From: Actinospica robiniae DSM 44927
Lineage (GTDB): Bacteria; Actinomycetota; Actinomycetes; Streptomycetales; Catenulisporaceae
Length of the DNA stretch: 64,000 nt
NCBI RefSeq assembly: GCF_000504285.1
Contig: NZ_KI632511.1
Span: forward strand, 6,988,154 to 7,052,153
Direction: 5' to 3'
Part shown: in pieces, positions 33,388 to 43,717 of the stretch
Position numbering within the stretch: the first letter of the stretch is position 1
How the letters are laid out: every line of letters starts with the position of its first letter
Notes under the pieces: generated by a model
Seen by the model: only the letters and a program-made list of their open reading frames with translations
The model's database searches: none
Told to the model about the DNA's origin: nothing
Program-made: the position numbers and the translations under genes

Positions 33388-34230
33388 TCAGTAGCGCGAG
33401 GCTTCCCGGTAGAGCGACTGGATCGCGGGGGTGAACGCCGCCGCGTAGCTGATCGCGGGGCCGGCGCCGCCCTGCTGGTAGCCGCCGACGACGCCGACGA
33501 GCGTGCCGATGCCGGTCGAGGGGTCGACGTTCGTCAGCAGCGGGCCGCCGCTGGTGCCGGCGGGGAAGCCGTCGCACACGACCCGCAGCTGCGTGCGGGA
33601 GTGGAAGCCCATGGTGGAGCGGCAGACGAGCGGGGCCTGACCGTCGTCGGCGTAGCCGAGTTGGACGGTGAGGGTGCCCGGGGCGGGGATGGCACCGAAG
33701 CGCTCGGCCCCGGTGACCGTCTCCAGCGGACGCGGGTCGTCTTTGCGGAAGACCGTGAGGAAGGAAATGTCGAAGTCGGGGTTCCCGCCCTTCGACGCAC
33801 TCCACTGTTTGGCCCGGATCACGCGCGTCGGGTACCAGACGCCGTAGGGCGTCGAGCTGCCGTCCCAGCCCGGCAGATAGGCCACCGCCATGGGGCCGCC
33901 CACGGTCGCGCGCACGCCGGCGACGCAGTGCGCGGCGGTCGCGATCAGGTCTCCGTTGGGGCTGTCCACGGCGACGGCCGAGCACAGCCGCTTGCCCGGG
34001 GTGCCGTCGAGGTTCTGCCACACCAGCGCGCCGACCTGCGGCAGGCCGGCGAAGGCCGCCCCGGCCCGGGGCGAGGAGAGCGAGGTCGCGCTGACCAGGG
34101 CGGGCGGCGCCGGCAGATCCGGCGGAAGGGTGCCCGCGGTCGTGGTGCGCGCCGTAGCGGCGGCCGTGAGCGCACTGGCGGCCACGACCGGGGCGAGGAT
34201 CTTGGCGGAGAGCAGCGGGATCAGCGGCAC
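33388..34230 (-). CDS. Secreted trypsin-like serine protease
   Basis: 280 residues from GTG 34230. The N-terminal hydrophobic segment (about 5-28, LLSAKILAPVVAASALTAAA) acts as signal peptide. The chymotrypsin-fold triad is complete: His101 in IATAAHC, Asp154 in NPDFDISFL and Ser227 in GFPAGTSGGPLL. Cys pairs at 83/102 and 203/219 match the usual disulfides. It lies at the end of a short minus-strand pair with a Cys-rich mini-gene 63 bases upstream. Substrate unknown. The start has a suboptimal AGG site. Confidence 0.9.
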   Translation of the reverse strand: MPLIPLLSAKILAPVVAASALTAAATARTTTAGTLPPDLPAPPALVSATSLSSPRAGAAFAGLPQVGALVWQNLDGTPGKRLCSAVAVDSPNGDLIATAAHCVAGVRATVGGPMAVAYLPGWDGSSTPYGVWYPTRVIRAKQWSASKGGNPDFDISFLTVFRKDDPRPLETVTGAERFGAIPAPGTLTVQLGYADDGQAPLVCRSTMGFHSRTQLRVVCDGFPAGTSGGPLLTNVDPSTGIGTLVGVVGGYQQGGAGPAISYAAAFTPAIQSLYREASRY

Positions 34231-34293
34231 GGAGCCTGATGCCCCGTCAGGACCCCGGCTACTCTCCGCCGTACGAGTGAGATTCGGCTTTGG

Positions 34294-34446
34294 TCAGGTC
34301 CCCGGAGCACGCTCCGGAGCCGGCTCGATCCGGATTTCCTGCTTGTGCGAGCCGCAGCCGCACGGGTTGCACCGGCACGGGTTGCAGCTGCAACCCCGGC
34401 CGCTGCAGCCGCAGGCGGACTCCTGCGGGGTGGGGGATTGGGTCAT
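34294..34446 (-). CDS. 50-residue Cys-rich protein, metallothionein-like
   Basis: The ATG at 34446 has a strong GGGAGG site 5 bases upstream and encodes 50 residues. Eight Cys fall within residues 12-31, as C-x-C, C-x-C-x2-C-x-C-x2-C-x-C, with the run CSCNPCRCNPCGCGSH; one His follows. No signal peptide. N- and C-terminal parts are hydrophilic, rich in Pro and Glu. The CxC density fits a metal-binding (metallothionein-like) protein; a modified-peptide precursor is another possibility, though no maturation enzyme is nearby. A 12-bp palindrome sits 21 bases before the start. Too short for most gene finders. Confidence 0.65.
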   Translation of the reverse strand: MTQSPTPQESACGCSGRGCSCNPCRCNPCGCGSHKQEIRIEPAPERAPGT

Positions 34447-34466
34447 GGGGCCTCCCAGGGCACGCG

Positions 34467-34478
34467 CGAAAGCTTTCG
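34467..34478. promoter_or_regulatory. Palindrome CGAAAGCTTTCG upstream of the Cys-rich gene
   Basis: Perfect 12-bp palindrome, 21 bases from the start of the Cys-rich mini-gene and about 180 from the divergent M20 gene. It resembles LacI-family operators of the CGAAA-TTTCG class in actinobacteria. Which gene it serves is unclear. Confidence 0.45.
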
Positions 34479-34656
34479 GTTAGTGCGTTCCCGGCGGGCC
34501 GTTCCGCTACCCTCGGTGACCCCGGCGCACTCGGCGCATCCGAGGGCGGATTGCGGTGGCGCGAGATAGTCCTGTCGGATCATTTGTGGCCCCCGGAGGG
34601 GTCAACTGGGGGCAAAAACGCGTCTCAGAGACGATTGACGGGTCTACCGTTGGGGA

Positions 34657-35886
34657 ATGGTCAGGAACCTCGCTGTCCCGTATCACGAAGCGCCCGTGCA
34701 CCCCGCGAGCGCACTGACCGCCGCGCGTATCGCCGAGCTCATCGAGATCCGCCGCGATCTGCACGCCCATCCGGAACTCGCCCGCCAGGAGCTGCGCAGC
34801 ACCGCCGTGGTCGCGGAGCGACTGCGCCAGGCCGGGCTCGAGCCCCGCGTGCAGCCCAGCGGAGCCGGCCTGACCTGCGACATCGGCGCCCGCCCTGGCG
34901 AGGGCGCGGCGCACGCGGGCTTCTCCGGCCGCCTCGCCATCCGGGCCGACCTCGACGCCCTGCCGATCCAGGAGGCGCCGGGCCTGACCTTCCGCTCGGT
35001 CACCGACGGGGTCTCGCACGCCTGCGGCCACGACATCCACACCACCGTCGTGCTCGGCACCGGCCTGGCGCTGGCCGAGGCCGCGGCCCAGGGCCTGCCG
35101 GTCCCGCCGGTGCGGCTGATCTTCCAGCCGAGCGAGGAGGTCATGCCCGGCGGCGCGCTGGACATGATCGCGGGCGGCGCGCTCGAGGGCGTCGGCCGCG
35201 CGGTCTCGCTGCACTGCGACCCGCGGGTGGACGCGGGCCGGGTGGGCCTGCGCATCGGCCCGCTGACCGCCGCCTGCGACAAGCTCGCCGTGCGCCTGAG
35301 CGGCCCGGGCGGGCACACCTCGCGCCCGCAGCTGACGGTGGACCTGGTGCACGCGCTCGCGCACCTGGTCACCGAGCTGCCGGCGGCGCTCTCCCGCCGG
35401 GTGGACCCGCGGCACGGGCTGTCCCTGGTGTGGGGCTCGATCAACGCCGGCCAGGCGCCGAACGCGATCCCGCAGGCCGGCGAGGCGCACGGCACCGTGC
35501 GCTGCATGGACGAGCGGGCCTGGGTGGACGCACCGGACCTGGTGCTCGAGCTGATCGACTCCATCGCCTCGGTGTACGGCGCGAAGACCGAGCTCGACTA
35601 CGTCCGCGGGGTTCCGCCGGTGGTCAACGACGAGCCGACGATCGAGGACATGCGCGTGGCGGCCGGCCGGATCTGCGGGCCGGAGAACGTGGTGGTGGTG
35701 GAGCAGTCGCTCGGCGGCGAGGACTTCTCCTGGTACCTGCGGCACGTGCCCGGCGCGATGGCCCGCCTCGGCGTGCGCACCCCGGGCGACACGGTCCAGC
35801 GCGACCTGCACCAGCCGAGCTTCCTCGCGGACGAGTCGGCCATCGCCATCGGCGTGCGGTTCTTCACCGAACTGGCGATGGGCTGA
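34657..35886 (+). CDS. M20-family metallopeptidase/amidohydrolase
   Basis: 409 residues. Zinc amidohydrolase of the M20D type (aminoacylase or indole-acetyl-amino-acid hydrolase-like). Landmarks are RRDLHAHPELARQE near residue 32, IRADLDALPI near 100, SHACGHDIHTT near 124, FQPSEEVMPGGA near 152 and a lid/dimer domain with GPGGHTSRP near 217. The metal-site Cys in CGHD is typical of M20D. SLGGEDFSWYL closes the site. The ATG at 34657 lacks a well-spaced ribosome site (GGGG directly adjacent), so a downstream start or a leaderless transcript is possible. Substrate unknown. Confidence 0.93.
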   Translation: MVRNLAVPYHEAPVHPASALTAARIAELIEIRRDLHAHPELARQELRSTAVVAERLRQAGLEPRVQPSGAGLTCDIGARPGEGAAHAGFSGRLAIRADLDALPIQEAPGLTFRSVTDGVSHACGHDIHTTVVLGTGLALAEAAAQGLPVPPVRLIFQPSEEVMPGGALDMIAGGALEGVGRAVSLHCDPRVDAGRVGLRIGPLTAACDKLAVRLSGPGGHTSRPQLTVDLVHALAHLVTELPAALSRRVDPRHGLSLVWGSINAGQAPNAIPQAGEAHGTVRCMDERAWVDAPDLVLELIDSIASVYGAKTELDYVRGVPPVVNDEPTIEDMRVAAGRICGPENVVVVEQSLGGEDFSWYLRHVPGAMARLGVRTPGDTVQRDLHQPSFLADESAIAIGVRFFTELAMG

Positions 35887-36520
35887 GCGACCGTGGATCC
35901 GACCACGGCGGGCCGGGCGGCTTGAGGCTGCGCGGCCCGGAAAACGGGTGACGGCGGCGCGGGGGCGCGGTGCCGTGCTTCGGGGGAATCCACGTGACGC
36001 AACGGCCGTGACCGCGCCCGCATCATTGCGAGATCGATTGCCGGGGAAGCCGTCGGCGGCGCCCCGCGAACGGCCCGTCAGGCCGGCCGCGGCCGTCGGC
36101 GGACGGCCGATGCCGACCTGACGGATGCTCACCTCAGCCCCGAGATCCCAGCTCCGGGCCGTACACCGACCCCGCCCGGCGCCGCCCCGAGTTCCGGGTC
36201 TATCCGCGCGCGACGCCTCTTGGTAACGTTTTCCGAGCCGAGGCCGCGAGGCCCCTCCGAAGACACTATTCGTGACGGAATGCTCGCGGGTTGTGATGGG
36301 TTTCGGGTCCGCCCCGTACCGTGCATCACGGATTCATCTCGACTTTCCACCGGAGCCATCTCGTTCCGTGCAATTCCGGAGGGACCAGCTCAAAACGAAC
36401 CCCCTCGGGATCTATTCTCTGCACGTGGTCGGACTCGGCCAAGACTTCTCTCAGGTTTCCCAGCGTCGTGCGACAGCCCCCTCGGGCCGGGGCGTTGGGC
36501 CGTACTCAGGAGGCAACAGG
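35887..36520. other. 634-base gene-free leader region before the nucleoside transporter
   Basis: No ORF with convincing start or codon use. A short hairpin (CCGTGG at 35891, CCACGG at 35903) may end the M20 gene. GGTAACGTTTTCC at 36222-36234 is a partial dyad of LacI/CytR type. TATTCT near 36410 could be a -10 element. A good ribosome site, GGAGG, ends the region before the lipoprotein gene. Such a long leader may carry regulation of nucleoside uptake, but no known riboswitch was recognised. Confidence 0.4.
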
Positions 36521-37630
36521 GTGAAGAAGACGCTCAAGCTCGGCGCCGCGCTCGCCGCGGTAGGCCTCGCGGCATCGGCGTGTGGCTCGGCTCCGGTCTC
36601 TACCTCGGGCGGCAGCACCAGCGGAGGCAGCGCATCCGCGGCGGCGGCCAACTGGAGCGCCTGCATGGTGACCGACACCGGCGGTATCGACGACCACTCG
36701 TTCAACGCCGAGTCGTGGGCCGGCATGCAGGACGCGGCCAAGGCGTCCGGCGGCAAGGTCTCGGTCTCGTACGTCCAGTCGACCACGGAAAACGACTACA
36801 CGAGCAACATCTCGAACCTGGTCGCCAAGGGCTGCAAGTACATAGTCACGGTCGGCTTCGCCATGGCCGACGCCACCACCGCTTCGGCGAAGAAGAACCC
36901 GAGCCAGCAGTACGCGATCGTGGACAACGCCTCCTCCGGCACCCAGATCCAGGGCCTGGAGTTCAACACGGCGCAGGGCGCGTTCCTCGGCGGCTACTTC
37001 GCGGCGGGCATGACCAAGACCGGCAAGGTGGCCACCTTCGGCGGCGCCAAGTACCCGACCGTCACCGTCTACATGGACGGCTTCTGGGAGGGCGTGCAGT
37101 ACTACAACCAGCAGCACCACACCAAGGTCCAGGTCCTCGGCTGGAGCGAGAAGACCCAGCAGGGCACCTTCGACACCTCGGCCAACCCCTTCGGTGACCA
37201 GGCCGGCGGCAAGCAGATCGCGCAGACCTTCCAGAGCCAGGGTGCGGACATCGTCTTCCCGGTCGCCGGCGGCACCGGCATCGGCGCGCTGCAGGCCGCG
37301 CAGGCGAGCAACGGCAAGCTGAACGCGATCTGGGTCGACGACGACGGCTGCGAGTCCAACGCCAGCTACTGCTCCTCGATCATGACCTCGGTCACCAAGG
37401 GCATCGCCACCGCGGTGAACACCTCGGTCACCGACGCCTACAACGGCAAGTTCTCCTCCACCGCGTTCATCGGCACGCTGGCCAACGGCGGAACCGGCCT
37501 CGCGCCGTTCCACGACTGGTCCTCGAAGGTGCCGGCGGCGCTGCAGACGGAGCTCGGCACCGTGAAGCAGGCCATCATCGACGGCAGCATCAAGATCACC
37601 TCGACGAGCCAGCCGACCGCGTCCTCCTGA
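36521..37630 (+). CDS. BMP-family nucleoside-binding lipoprotein
   Basis: 369 residues from the GTG at 36521 with GGAGG 9 bases upstream; the frame runs on upstream without merit. Lipoprotein signal with the lipobox LAASAC, Cys21 as lipidation site, then a Ser/Gly linker. The mature part is the basic membrane protein (Bmp/Med) fold: VTDTGGIDDHSFNAESWAGM, YIVTVGFAMADATTASAKKN, GAFLGGYFAAGM and VFPVAGGTGIGALQAAQ. It captures nucleosides outside the membrane for the ABC transporter encoded by the next genes, as in BmpA/PnrA-type systems. 127 bases, unusually AT-rich, separate it from the ATPase gene. Confidence 0.94.
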   Translation: MKKTLKLGAALAAVGLAASACGSAPVSTSGGSTSGGSASAAAANWSACMVTDTGGIDDHSFNAESWAGMQDAAKASGGKVSVSYVQSTTENDYTSNISNLVAKGCKYIVTVGFAMADATTASAKKNPSQQYAIVDNASSGTQIQGLEFNTAQGAFLGGYFAAGMTKTGKVATFGGAKYPTVTVYMDGFWEGVQYYNQQHHTKVQVLGWSEKTQQGTFDTSANPFGDQAGGKQIAQTFQSQGADIVFPVAGGTGIGALQAAQASNGKLNAIWVDDDGCESNASYCSSIMTSVTKGIATAVNTSVTDAYNGKFSSTAFIGTLANGGTGLAPFHDWSSKVPAALQTELGTVKQAIIDGSIKITSTSQPTASS

Positions 37631-37757
37631 CCCGGTCGCTAGCTCGCCCCGTCGGGTGCGCGGCGCGCTGCGCACCCGACGGATGTGCTCGACGGAAGCC
37701 CGGCACATCAAAAAGTAGTCAATGAAGACGAAGCAAGCTTGAGAGACGGGTGAAGCG

Positions 37758-39340
<1,583 letters not shown>

Positions 39341-39344
<4 letters not shown>

Positions 39345-39418
39345 GCGAGCTTGCGAGCGAATCATTCGGCGCAGTGCACGCGTGCGGCCCCGCGATCGCT
39401 CGAGAGGTGACACGATGA
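39341..39418 (+). CDS. 25-residue mini-ORF between ATPase and permease genes (SELAS type)
   Basis: The ATG overlaps the ATPase stop (ATGA) and the TGA overlaps the permease ATG (ATGA). The peptide begins M-S-E-L-A-S-E. Its first 19 bases after the initial base are identical to those of the mini-ORF at 4728, while the rest differs. Both copies preserve translational coupling in unrelated operons. The peptide is hydrophilic with one Cys. It may be a neutral inserted repeat, a linker peptide, or a regulator; not known. Confidence 0.45.
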
Positions 39419-40689
39419 GCACGCAGGAATCGAACGACGCCCCCGTGGCCGCCGCCGAGCCGGAGAACCCGGAGACCGCGCCGTCCAGTTGGGGGCGGCT
39501 GGCCCGCAACGTCTTCACCGCGCAGAGCACGCCGCTGGTGACGCTGCTCGCGATCGTGCTGGCGCTGCTCGTCGGGGCGATCCTGATCGTCATATCCGAC
39601 GCGGCGGCGATGCGCGAGCTGGGCTACTTCTTCTCCCGGCCCTCGGACTTCTTCGACACCGCCTGGCACGACGTCTCGCACGGGTACTCGGACCTGTTCA
39701 AGGGCTCGATCTTCAACCCGGCCTTCGTCAACGGCACCCCCTCGCAGTTCTTCGGGCCGATCACCAACACGCTCGAGGACGCGACCCCGCTGATCTTCGG
39801 CGGCCTCGCGGTGACGGTCGCCTTCCGCGGCGGCATGTTCAACATCGGCGGCCAGGGCATGACCATCGCGGGCGCGATCCTGTGCACCTACGTGGCCTTC
39901 TCCTGGACCGCGCTGCCCGGCGCGCTGCAGCTGACCGTGGCGGTGCTGGCCGGCATCGTCGGTGGCGTGCTGCTCGGCGCCCTGGTCGGCTGGCTCAAGG
40001 CCAAGCGCGGGGCGCACGAGGTGGTCGTGACGATCATGCTCAACTACATCATGTTCTTCTTCCTGTCGAACTACCTGCTGACCACCTCGGCCTTCCACGA
40101 CCCGACCAAGGCCGGTCAGTCGATCTCCAAGCCGGCCGGGCCGAACGCGGTGCTCCCGCACCTGTTCGGCTCCGAGCTGAGCACCGACTTCGGCCTGGTG
40201 ATCGCGCTGGTGGCCACCGCGATCACGGCCTGGTTCTTCCGCCGCTCCAAGCTGGGCTTCGAGATCCGCGCGGTGGGCCTGAACCCGGCCGCGGCCCGCA
40301 CCGGCGGCATCAGCGTGGCGCGGGTGCAGATCTGGGCGATGGTCATCTCCGGCGGCCTGATGGGCCTGATCGGGGTCACCCAGGTGCTGGGCCTGAACAA
40401 CCCGAACAACAACTCGCTGAGCCCGAACATCGACGCCGGGCTCGGCTTCAACGCGATCACCGTGGCACTGCTCGGCCGCACCAAGCCCTGGGGCGTGGTG
40501 CTGGCGGCGCTGCTCTACGGCGCGTTCCAGGCGGGCGGCTCGGTGATGCAGGCGAACGACCAGATCTCGACCGACATCATCAACGTCATCGAGGCCCTGA
40601 TCGTCATCTTCGTCTCCGCCCCGCAGCTGATCAAGGAGATCTTCCGGCTTCGCTCGCGCGACGCCGCTACCGCTGGAGCCGCCGCGTGA
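39415..40689 (+). CDS. Nucleoside ABC transporter permease 1
   Basis: 424 residues from the ATG overlapping the mini-ORF stop. BPD_transp_2 family with about ten helices. Conserved permease segments are LTLEDATPLIFGGLAVTVAF-like (NTLEDATPLIFGGLA), GMFNIGGQGMTIAG, KAKRGAHEVVVTIMLNYI (coupling region) and GLNPAAARTGGI. A 30-residue hydrophilic N-terminus precedes the first helix. The stop overlaps permease 2 (GTGA). Works with the BMP lipoprotein, the double ATPase and permease 2. Confidence 0.94.
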   Translation: MSTQESNDAPVAAAEPENPETAPSSWGRLARNVFTAQSTPLVTLLAIVLALLVGAILIVISDAAAMRELGYFFSRPSDFFDTAWHDVSHGYSDLFKGSIFNPAFVNGTPSQFFGPITNTLEDATPLIFGGLAVTVAFRGGMFNIGGQGMTIAGAILCTYVAFSWTALPGALQLTVAVLAGIVGGVLLGALVGWLKAKRGAHEVVVTIMLNYIMFFFLSNYLLTTSAFHDPTKAGQSISKPAGPNAVLPHLFGSELSTDFGLVIALVATAITAWFFRRSKLGFEIRAVGLNPAAARTGGISVARVQIWAMVISGGLMGLIGVTQVLGLNNPNNNSLSPNIDAGLGFNAITVALLGRTKPWGVVLAALLYGAFQAGGSVMQANDQISTDIINVIEALIVIFVSAPQLIKEIFRLRSRDAATAGAAA

Positions 40690-41966
40690 CCACCGCCACC
40701 ATCACCCCGCACGCCGAGATCGCGCAGAGCGCGACGGACCGCACGAAGCTGAGGTCGGGCATCGCCCAGGTCCTGGTGGGCGCGTTCGGGCTGTGGGCCT
40801 TCGGTCTCGGCACCCGCACCGGCGACGGCGTGCACACGCTGATCGGCTTCGGCCAGAACCCCGGCACCTACCAGCTCTCGATCCCGGCGAAGGCGCTCGC
40901 GCTCGCGCTGGCGGCGCTGGCCGTGCTGTGCGGCCTGGCCACCGCGTTCGCGCCGGTGTCCAAGGCGGCGCAGCGCTGGATCGCCGCGGTCTACTTCGTC
41001 GCGATGGTGCTCGCCTTCCTGGTGTGGGCGGCGGCCGGGCAGTCGGCCGGGCTGCCGGTGCCCAGCGTCGTGCTGCAGACCGCGCTGGCCACGGTGCCGC
41101 TGGTGCTCGGTTCGATGAGCGCGCTGCTGGCCGAGCGCTCCGGCGTGGTCAACATCGCGGTGGAGGGCCAGTTCCTGGCCGGCGCCTTCACCGCCGCGCT
41201 GACCGCCTCGATGACCGGCAGCGTCTGGGTGGGCCTGATCGCCGGCATGGCCGCGGGCGCCGCGATGAGCATGCTGCTGGCCTTCTTCGCCAACCGCTAC
41301 CTGATCGAGCAGGTCGTGCTCGGCGTCGTGATCAACGTGCTGGCCGCCGGCCTGACCGGGTTCTTCTACGACCGGCTGATGGCCACCAACGGCGCCGAGT
41401 ACAACACCCCGCCGCTGTTCACGCCCTGGCGCATCCCGGGCCTGGCCTCGATCCCGGTGATCGGGCCGCTGTTCGACCAGAACATCGTGTTCTACGCGGC
41501 GTACCTGGTCGTCCCGCTGCTCTGGTACATGCTCTACCAGACCCGCTGGGGCCTGCGCACCCGGGCCGTGGGCGAGCACCCGCTGGCCGCCGACACCGTC
41601 GGCATCAAGGTGCTGGGGCTGCGCTACCAGAACCTGCTCTACTCCGGCCTGCTCTCGGGCCTGGGCGGGGTGTGGTTCACCGTCGGCAACACCGGCCAGT
41701 TCGGCAAGGACATGAGCGTGGGCAAGGGCTACGTCGCCATCGCGGCCCTGATCGTCGGGCGCTGGACTCCGCTGGGCGCCTTCGGGGCCTCGCTGATGTT
41801 CGGCTTCGCGATCTCGCTGCAGTACTTCCTCTCCCCGCTCAACACGCCGATCCCGAGCGCGTTCCTGCAGATGGCGCCGTACGCGATCACCATCTTCGTG
41901 GTCGCCGTCATCGGCGCGAAGGCGCGGCCGCCGGCGGCGTCGAACAAGCCGTTCAAGAAGGGCTGA
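40686..41966 (+). CDS. Nucleoside ABC transporter permease 2
   Basis: 426 residues from the GTG overlapping the permease 1 stop. Same family as permease 1: LLAERSGVVNIAVEGQFLAGAF, ANRYLIEQVVLGVVINVLA, TRWGLRTRAVGEHPLAADTVGI and VAIAALIVGRWTPLGAFGASL (each in parts) are the hallmarks of the second NupC/YufQ-type permease. An N-terminal pair of extra helices precedes the core. The stop is 4 bases before cdd, so uptake and deamination are co-expressed. Confidence 0.94.
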   Translation: MTTATITPHAEIAQSATDRTKLRSGIAQVLVGAFGLWAFGLGTRTGDGVHTLIGFGQNPGTYQLSIPAKALALALAALAVLCGLATAFAPVSKAAQRWIAAVYFVAMVLAFLVWAAAGQSAGLPVPSVVLQTALATVPLVLGSMSALLAERSGVVNIAVEGQFLAGAFTAALTASMTGSVWVGLIAGMAAGAAMSMLLAFFANRYLIEQVVLGVVINVLAAGLTGFFYDRLMATNGAEYNTPPLFTPWRIPGLASIPVIGPLFDQNIVFYAAYLVVPLLWYMLYQTRWGLRTRAVGEHPLAADTVGIKVLGLRYQNLLYSGLLSGLGGVWFTVGNTGQFGKDMSVGKGYVAIAALIVGRWTPLGAFGASLMFGFAISLQYFLSPLNTPIPSAFLQMAPYAITIFVVAVIGAKARPPAASNKPFKKG

Positions 41967-41970
41967 GCCG

Positions 41971-42369
41971 ATGGTCGAGGTCGACTGGGCGGCCCTGCGC
42001 GACGCGGCACGCGACGCGTTGCAGTACTCGTATTCGCCGTACTCGGACTACCCGGTCGGCGCCGCCGCGCTGGTGGACGACGGCCGGGTGGTCTCGGGCG
42101 CGAACATCGAGAACGCCTCGTACGGCGTGACGCTGTGCGCCGAGTGCTCGCTGGTCTCCCACCTGCGGATGTCCGGCGGCGGCCGGCTGGTGGCCTTCGC
42201 CTGCGTGGACGGGCAGGGCAACTGCCTGATGCCGTGCGGGCGCTGCCGGCAGCTGCTCTACGAGTTCGGCGGCGACGAGCTGCTGGTGGACACCCCGCGC
42301 GGGATCCAGCCGATGACCGAGGTGCTGCCGCAGGCCTTCGGTCCGCAGCATCTCGCCGTGCGGGACTGA
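41971..42369 (+). CDS. cdd: Cytidine deaminase
   Basis: 132 residues. Deaminates (deoxy)cytidine to (deoxy)uridine. SPYSDYPVGAAAL near residue 22, GANIENASYG near 45, the catalytic TLCAECS (zinc Cys and proton-shuttle Glu) near 55 and the second zinc pair in MPCGRCRQ near 90 are all present. Four bases after the permease stop, followed by deoA after 33 bases. This is the standard salvage order. Confidence 0.97.
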   Translation: MVEVDWAALRDAARDALQYSYSPYSDYPVGAAALVDDGRVVSGANIENASYGVTLCAECSLVSHLRMSGGGRLVAFACVDGQGNCLMPCGRCRQLLYEFGGDELLVDTPRGIQPMTEVLPQAFGPQHLAVRD

Positions 42370-42402
42370 CAACTTCAAGCTAGGCAAGGCATCAGGAGCG
42401 CT

Positions 42403-43701
42403 GTGGACGTCATCGACATCATCATCGCCAAGCGGGAGTCGCGGGAGCTGACGGACCGGCAGATCGACTGGCTCATCCCGGCCTACACCGCGGGGACCGT
42501 GGCGGACGAGCAGATGTCCGCGCTGGCGATGGCGATCCTGCTCAACGGGATGAGCCGGCGCGAGGTCTCCCGCTGGACCGAGGCGATGATACGCACCGGG
42601 ATCCGGATGGAGTTGCCCGGACTCGGCCGGCCCACCACCGACAAGCACTCGACCGGCGGCGTGGGCGACAAGATAACGCTGCCGCTGGCCCCGCTCGTGG
42701 CCTCCTGCGGCGCGGCGGTGCCGCAGCTGTCCGGTCGCGGGCTCGGCCACACCGGCGGCACGCTGGACAAGTTCGAGTCCATCCCGGGCTGGCGGGCGCA
42801 GCTGTCCGAGGCGGAGATGCTCAGTGTGCTGCGGGAGACCGGAGCGGTGGTGTGCGCGGCCGGGGACGGACTGGCCCCGGCGGACAAGAAGCTCTACGCG
42901 CTGCGGGACGTGACCGGCACGGTGGAGTCGATACCGCTGATCGCCTCCTCCATCATGTCCAAGAAGATCGCGGAGGGCACCGGCGCGCTGGTGCTGGATG
43001 TGAAGGTCGGCTCCGGCGCGTTCATGAAGGACCTCGACCGGGCCCGCGAACTGGCCGAGACGATGGTCTCCCTCGGCACCGACCACGACGTGAAGACGGT
43101 GGCGCTGCTCACCGACATGAGCACGCCGCTCGGCCTGACCGCGGGCAACGCGCTGGAGGTGCGCGAGTCGGTGGAGGTGCTGGCCGGCGGCGGCCCGGCG
43201 GACGTGGTCGAGCTGACTCTGGCACTGGCACGCGAGATGCTGGCCAACGCCGGGATCGACGGCGTGGACCCGGCCGAGAACCTGCGCAACGGCAAGGCGA
43301 TGGACGTGTGGCGGCGCATGGTCCGGGCGCAGGGCGGAGACCCGGACGCGGAGCTGCCGGTGGCGCGGGAGCAGCACGTGCTGACGGCGCAGAGTTCCGG
43401 CACGCTCGTCTCCCTGGACGCGCTGCAGGTGGGCGTCGCGGCCTGGCGGCTGGGCGCCGGCCGGGCCCGCAAGGAGGATCCGGTGCAGGCCGGGGCCGGT
43501 GTGGTGATGCACGCGAAGCCGGGCGACGAGGTGAGCGCCGGTCAGCCGCTGCTGACGCTGAACACGGACACCCCGGAGCGCTTCGACGCGGCGCTGGCGG
43601 CGCTCGAGGGCGCCTGGCGGATCGAGCGGGCCGGCTCCGGCCGGGCGCGCGAAGCCGAGGCGATCCGATCTCGCCCACTCATCCTGGATCGCATCGCCTG
43701 A
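42403..43701 (+). CDS. deoA: Thymidine (pyrimidine-nucleoside) phosphorylase
   Basis: 432 residues from GTG with AGGAG 5 bases upstream. Splits thymidine or uridine with phosphate. The signature SGRGLGHTGGTLDKFES lies near residue 112; DKHSTGGVGDK (phosphate site) near 80; KKIAEGTGALVLDVKVGSGAF near 187. C-terminal PYNP domain from about 345. It yields deoxyribose-1-phosphate, which after isomerisation is the DeoC substrate (deoC is 12 kb away). Confidence 0.97.
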   Translation: MDVIDIIIAKRESRELTDRQIDWLIPAYTAGTVADEQMSALAMAILLNGMSRREVSRWTEAMIRTGIRMELPGLGRPTTDKHSTGGVGDKITLPLAPLVASCGAAVPQLSGRGLGHTGGTLDKFESIPGWRAQLSEAEMLSVLRETGAVVCAAGDGLAPADKKLYALRDVTGTVESIPLIASSIMSKKIAEGTGALVLDVKVGSGAFMKDLDRARELAETMVSLGTDHDVKTVALLTDMSTPLGLTAGNALEVRESVEVLAGGGPADVVELTLALAREMLANAGIDGVDPAENLRNGKAMDVWRRMVRAQGGDPDAELPVAREQHVLTAQSSGTLVSLDALQVGVAAWRLGAGRARKEDPVQAGAGVVMHAKPGDEVSAGQPLLTLNTDTPERFDAALAALEGAWRIERAGSGRAREAEAIRSRPLILDRIA

Positions 43702-43717
43702 CCAGTACTATCTCCTT

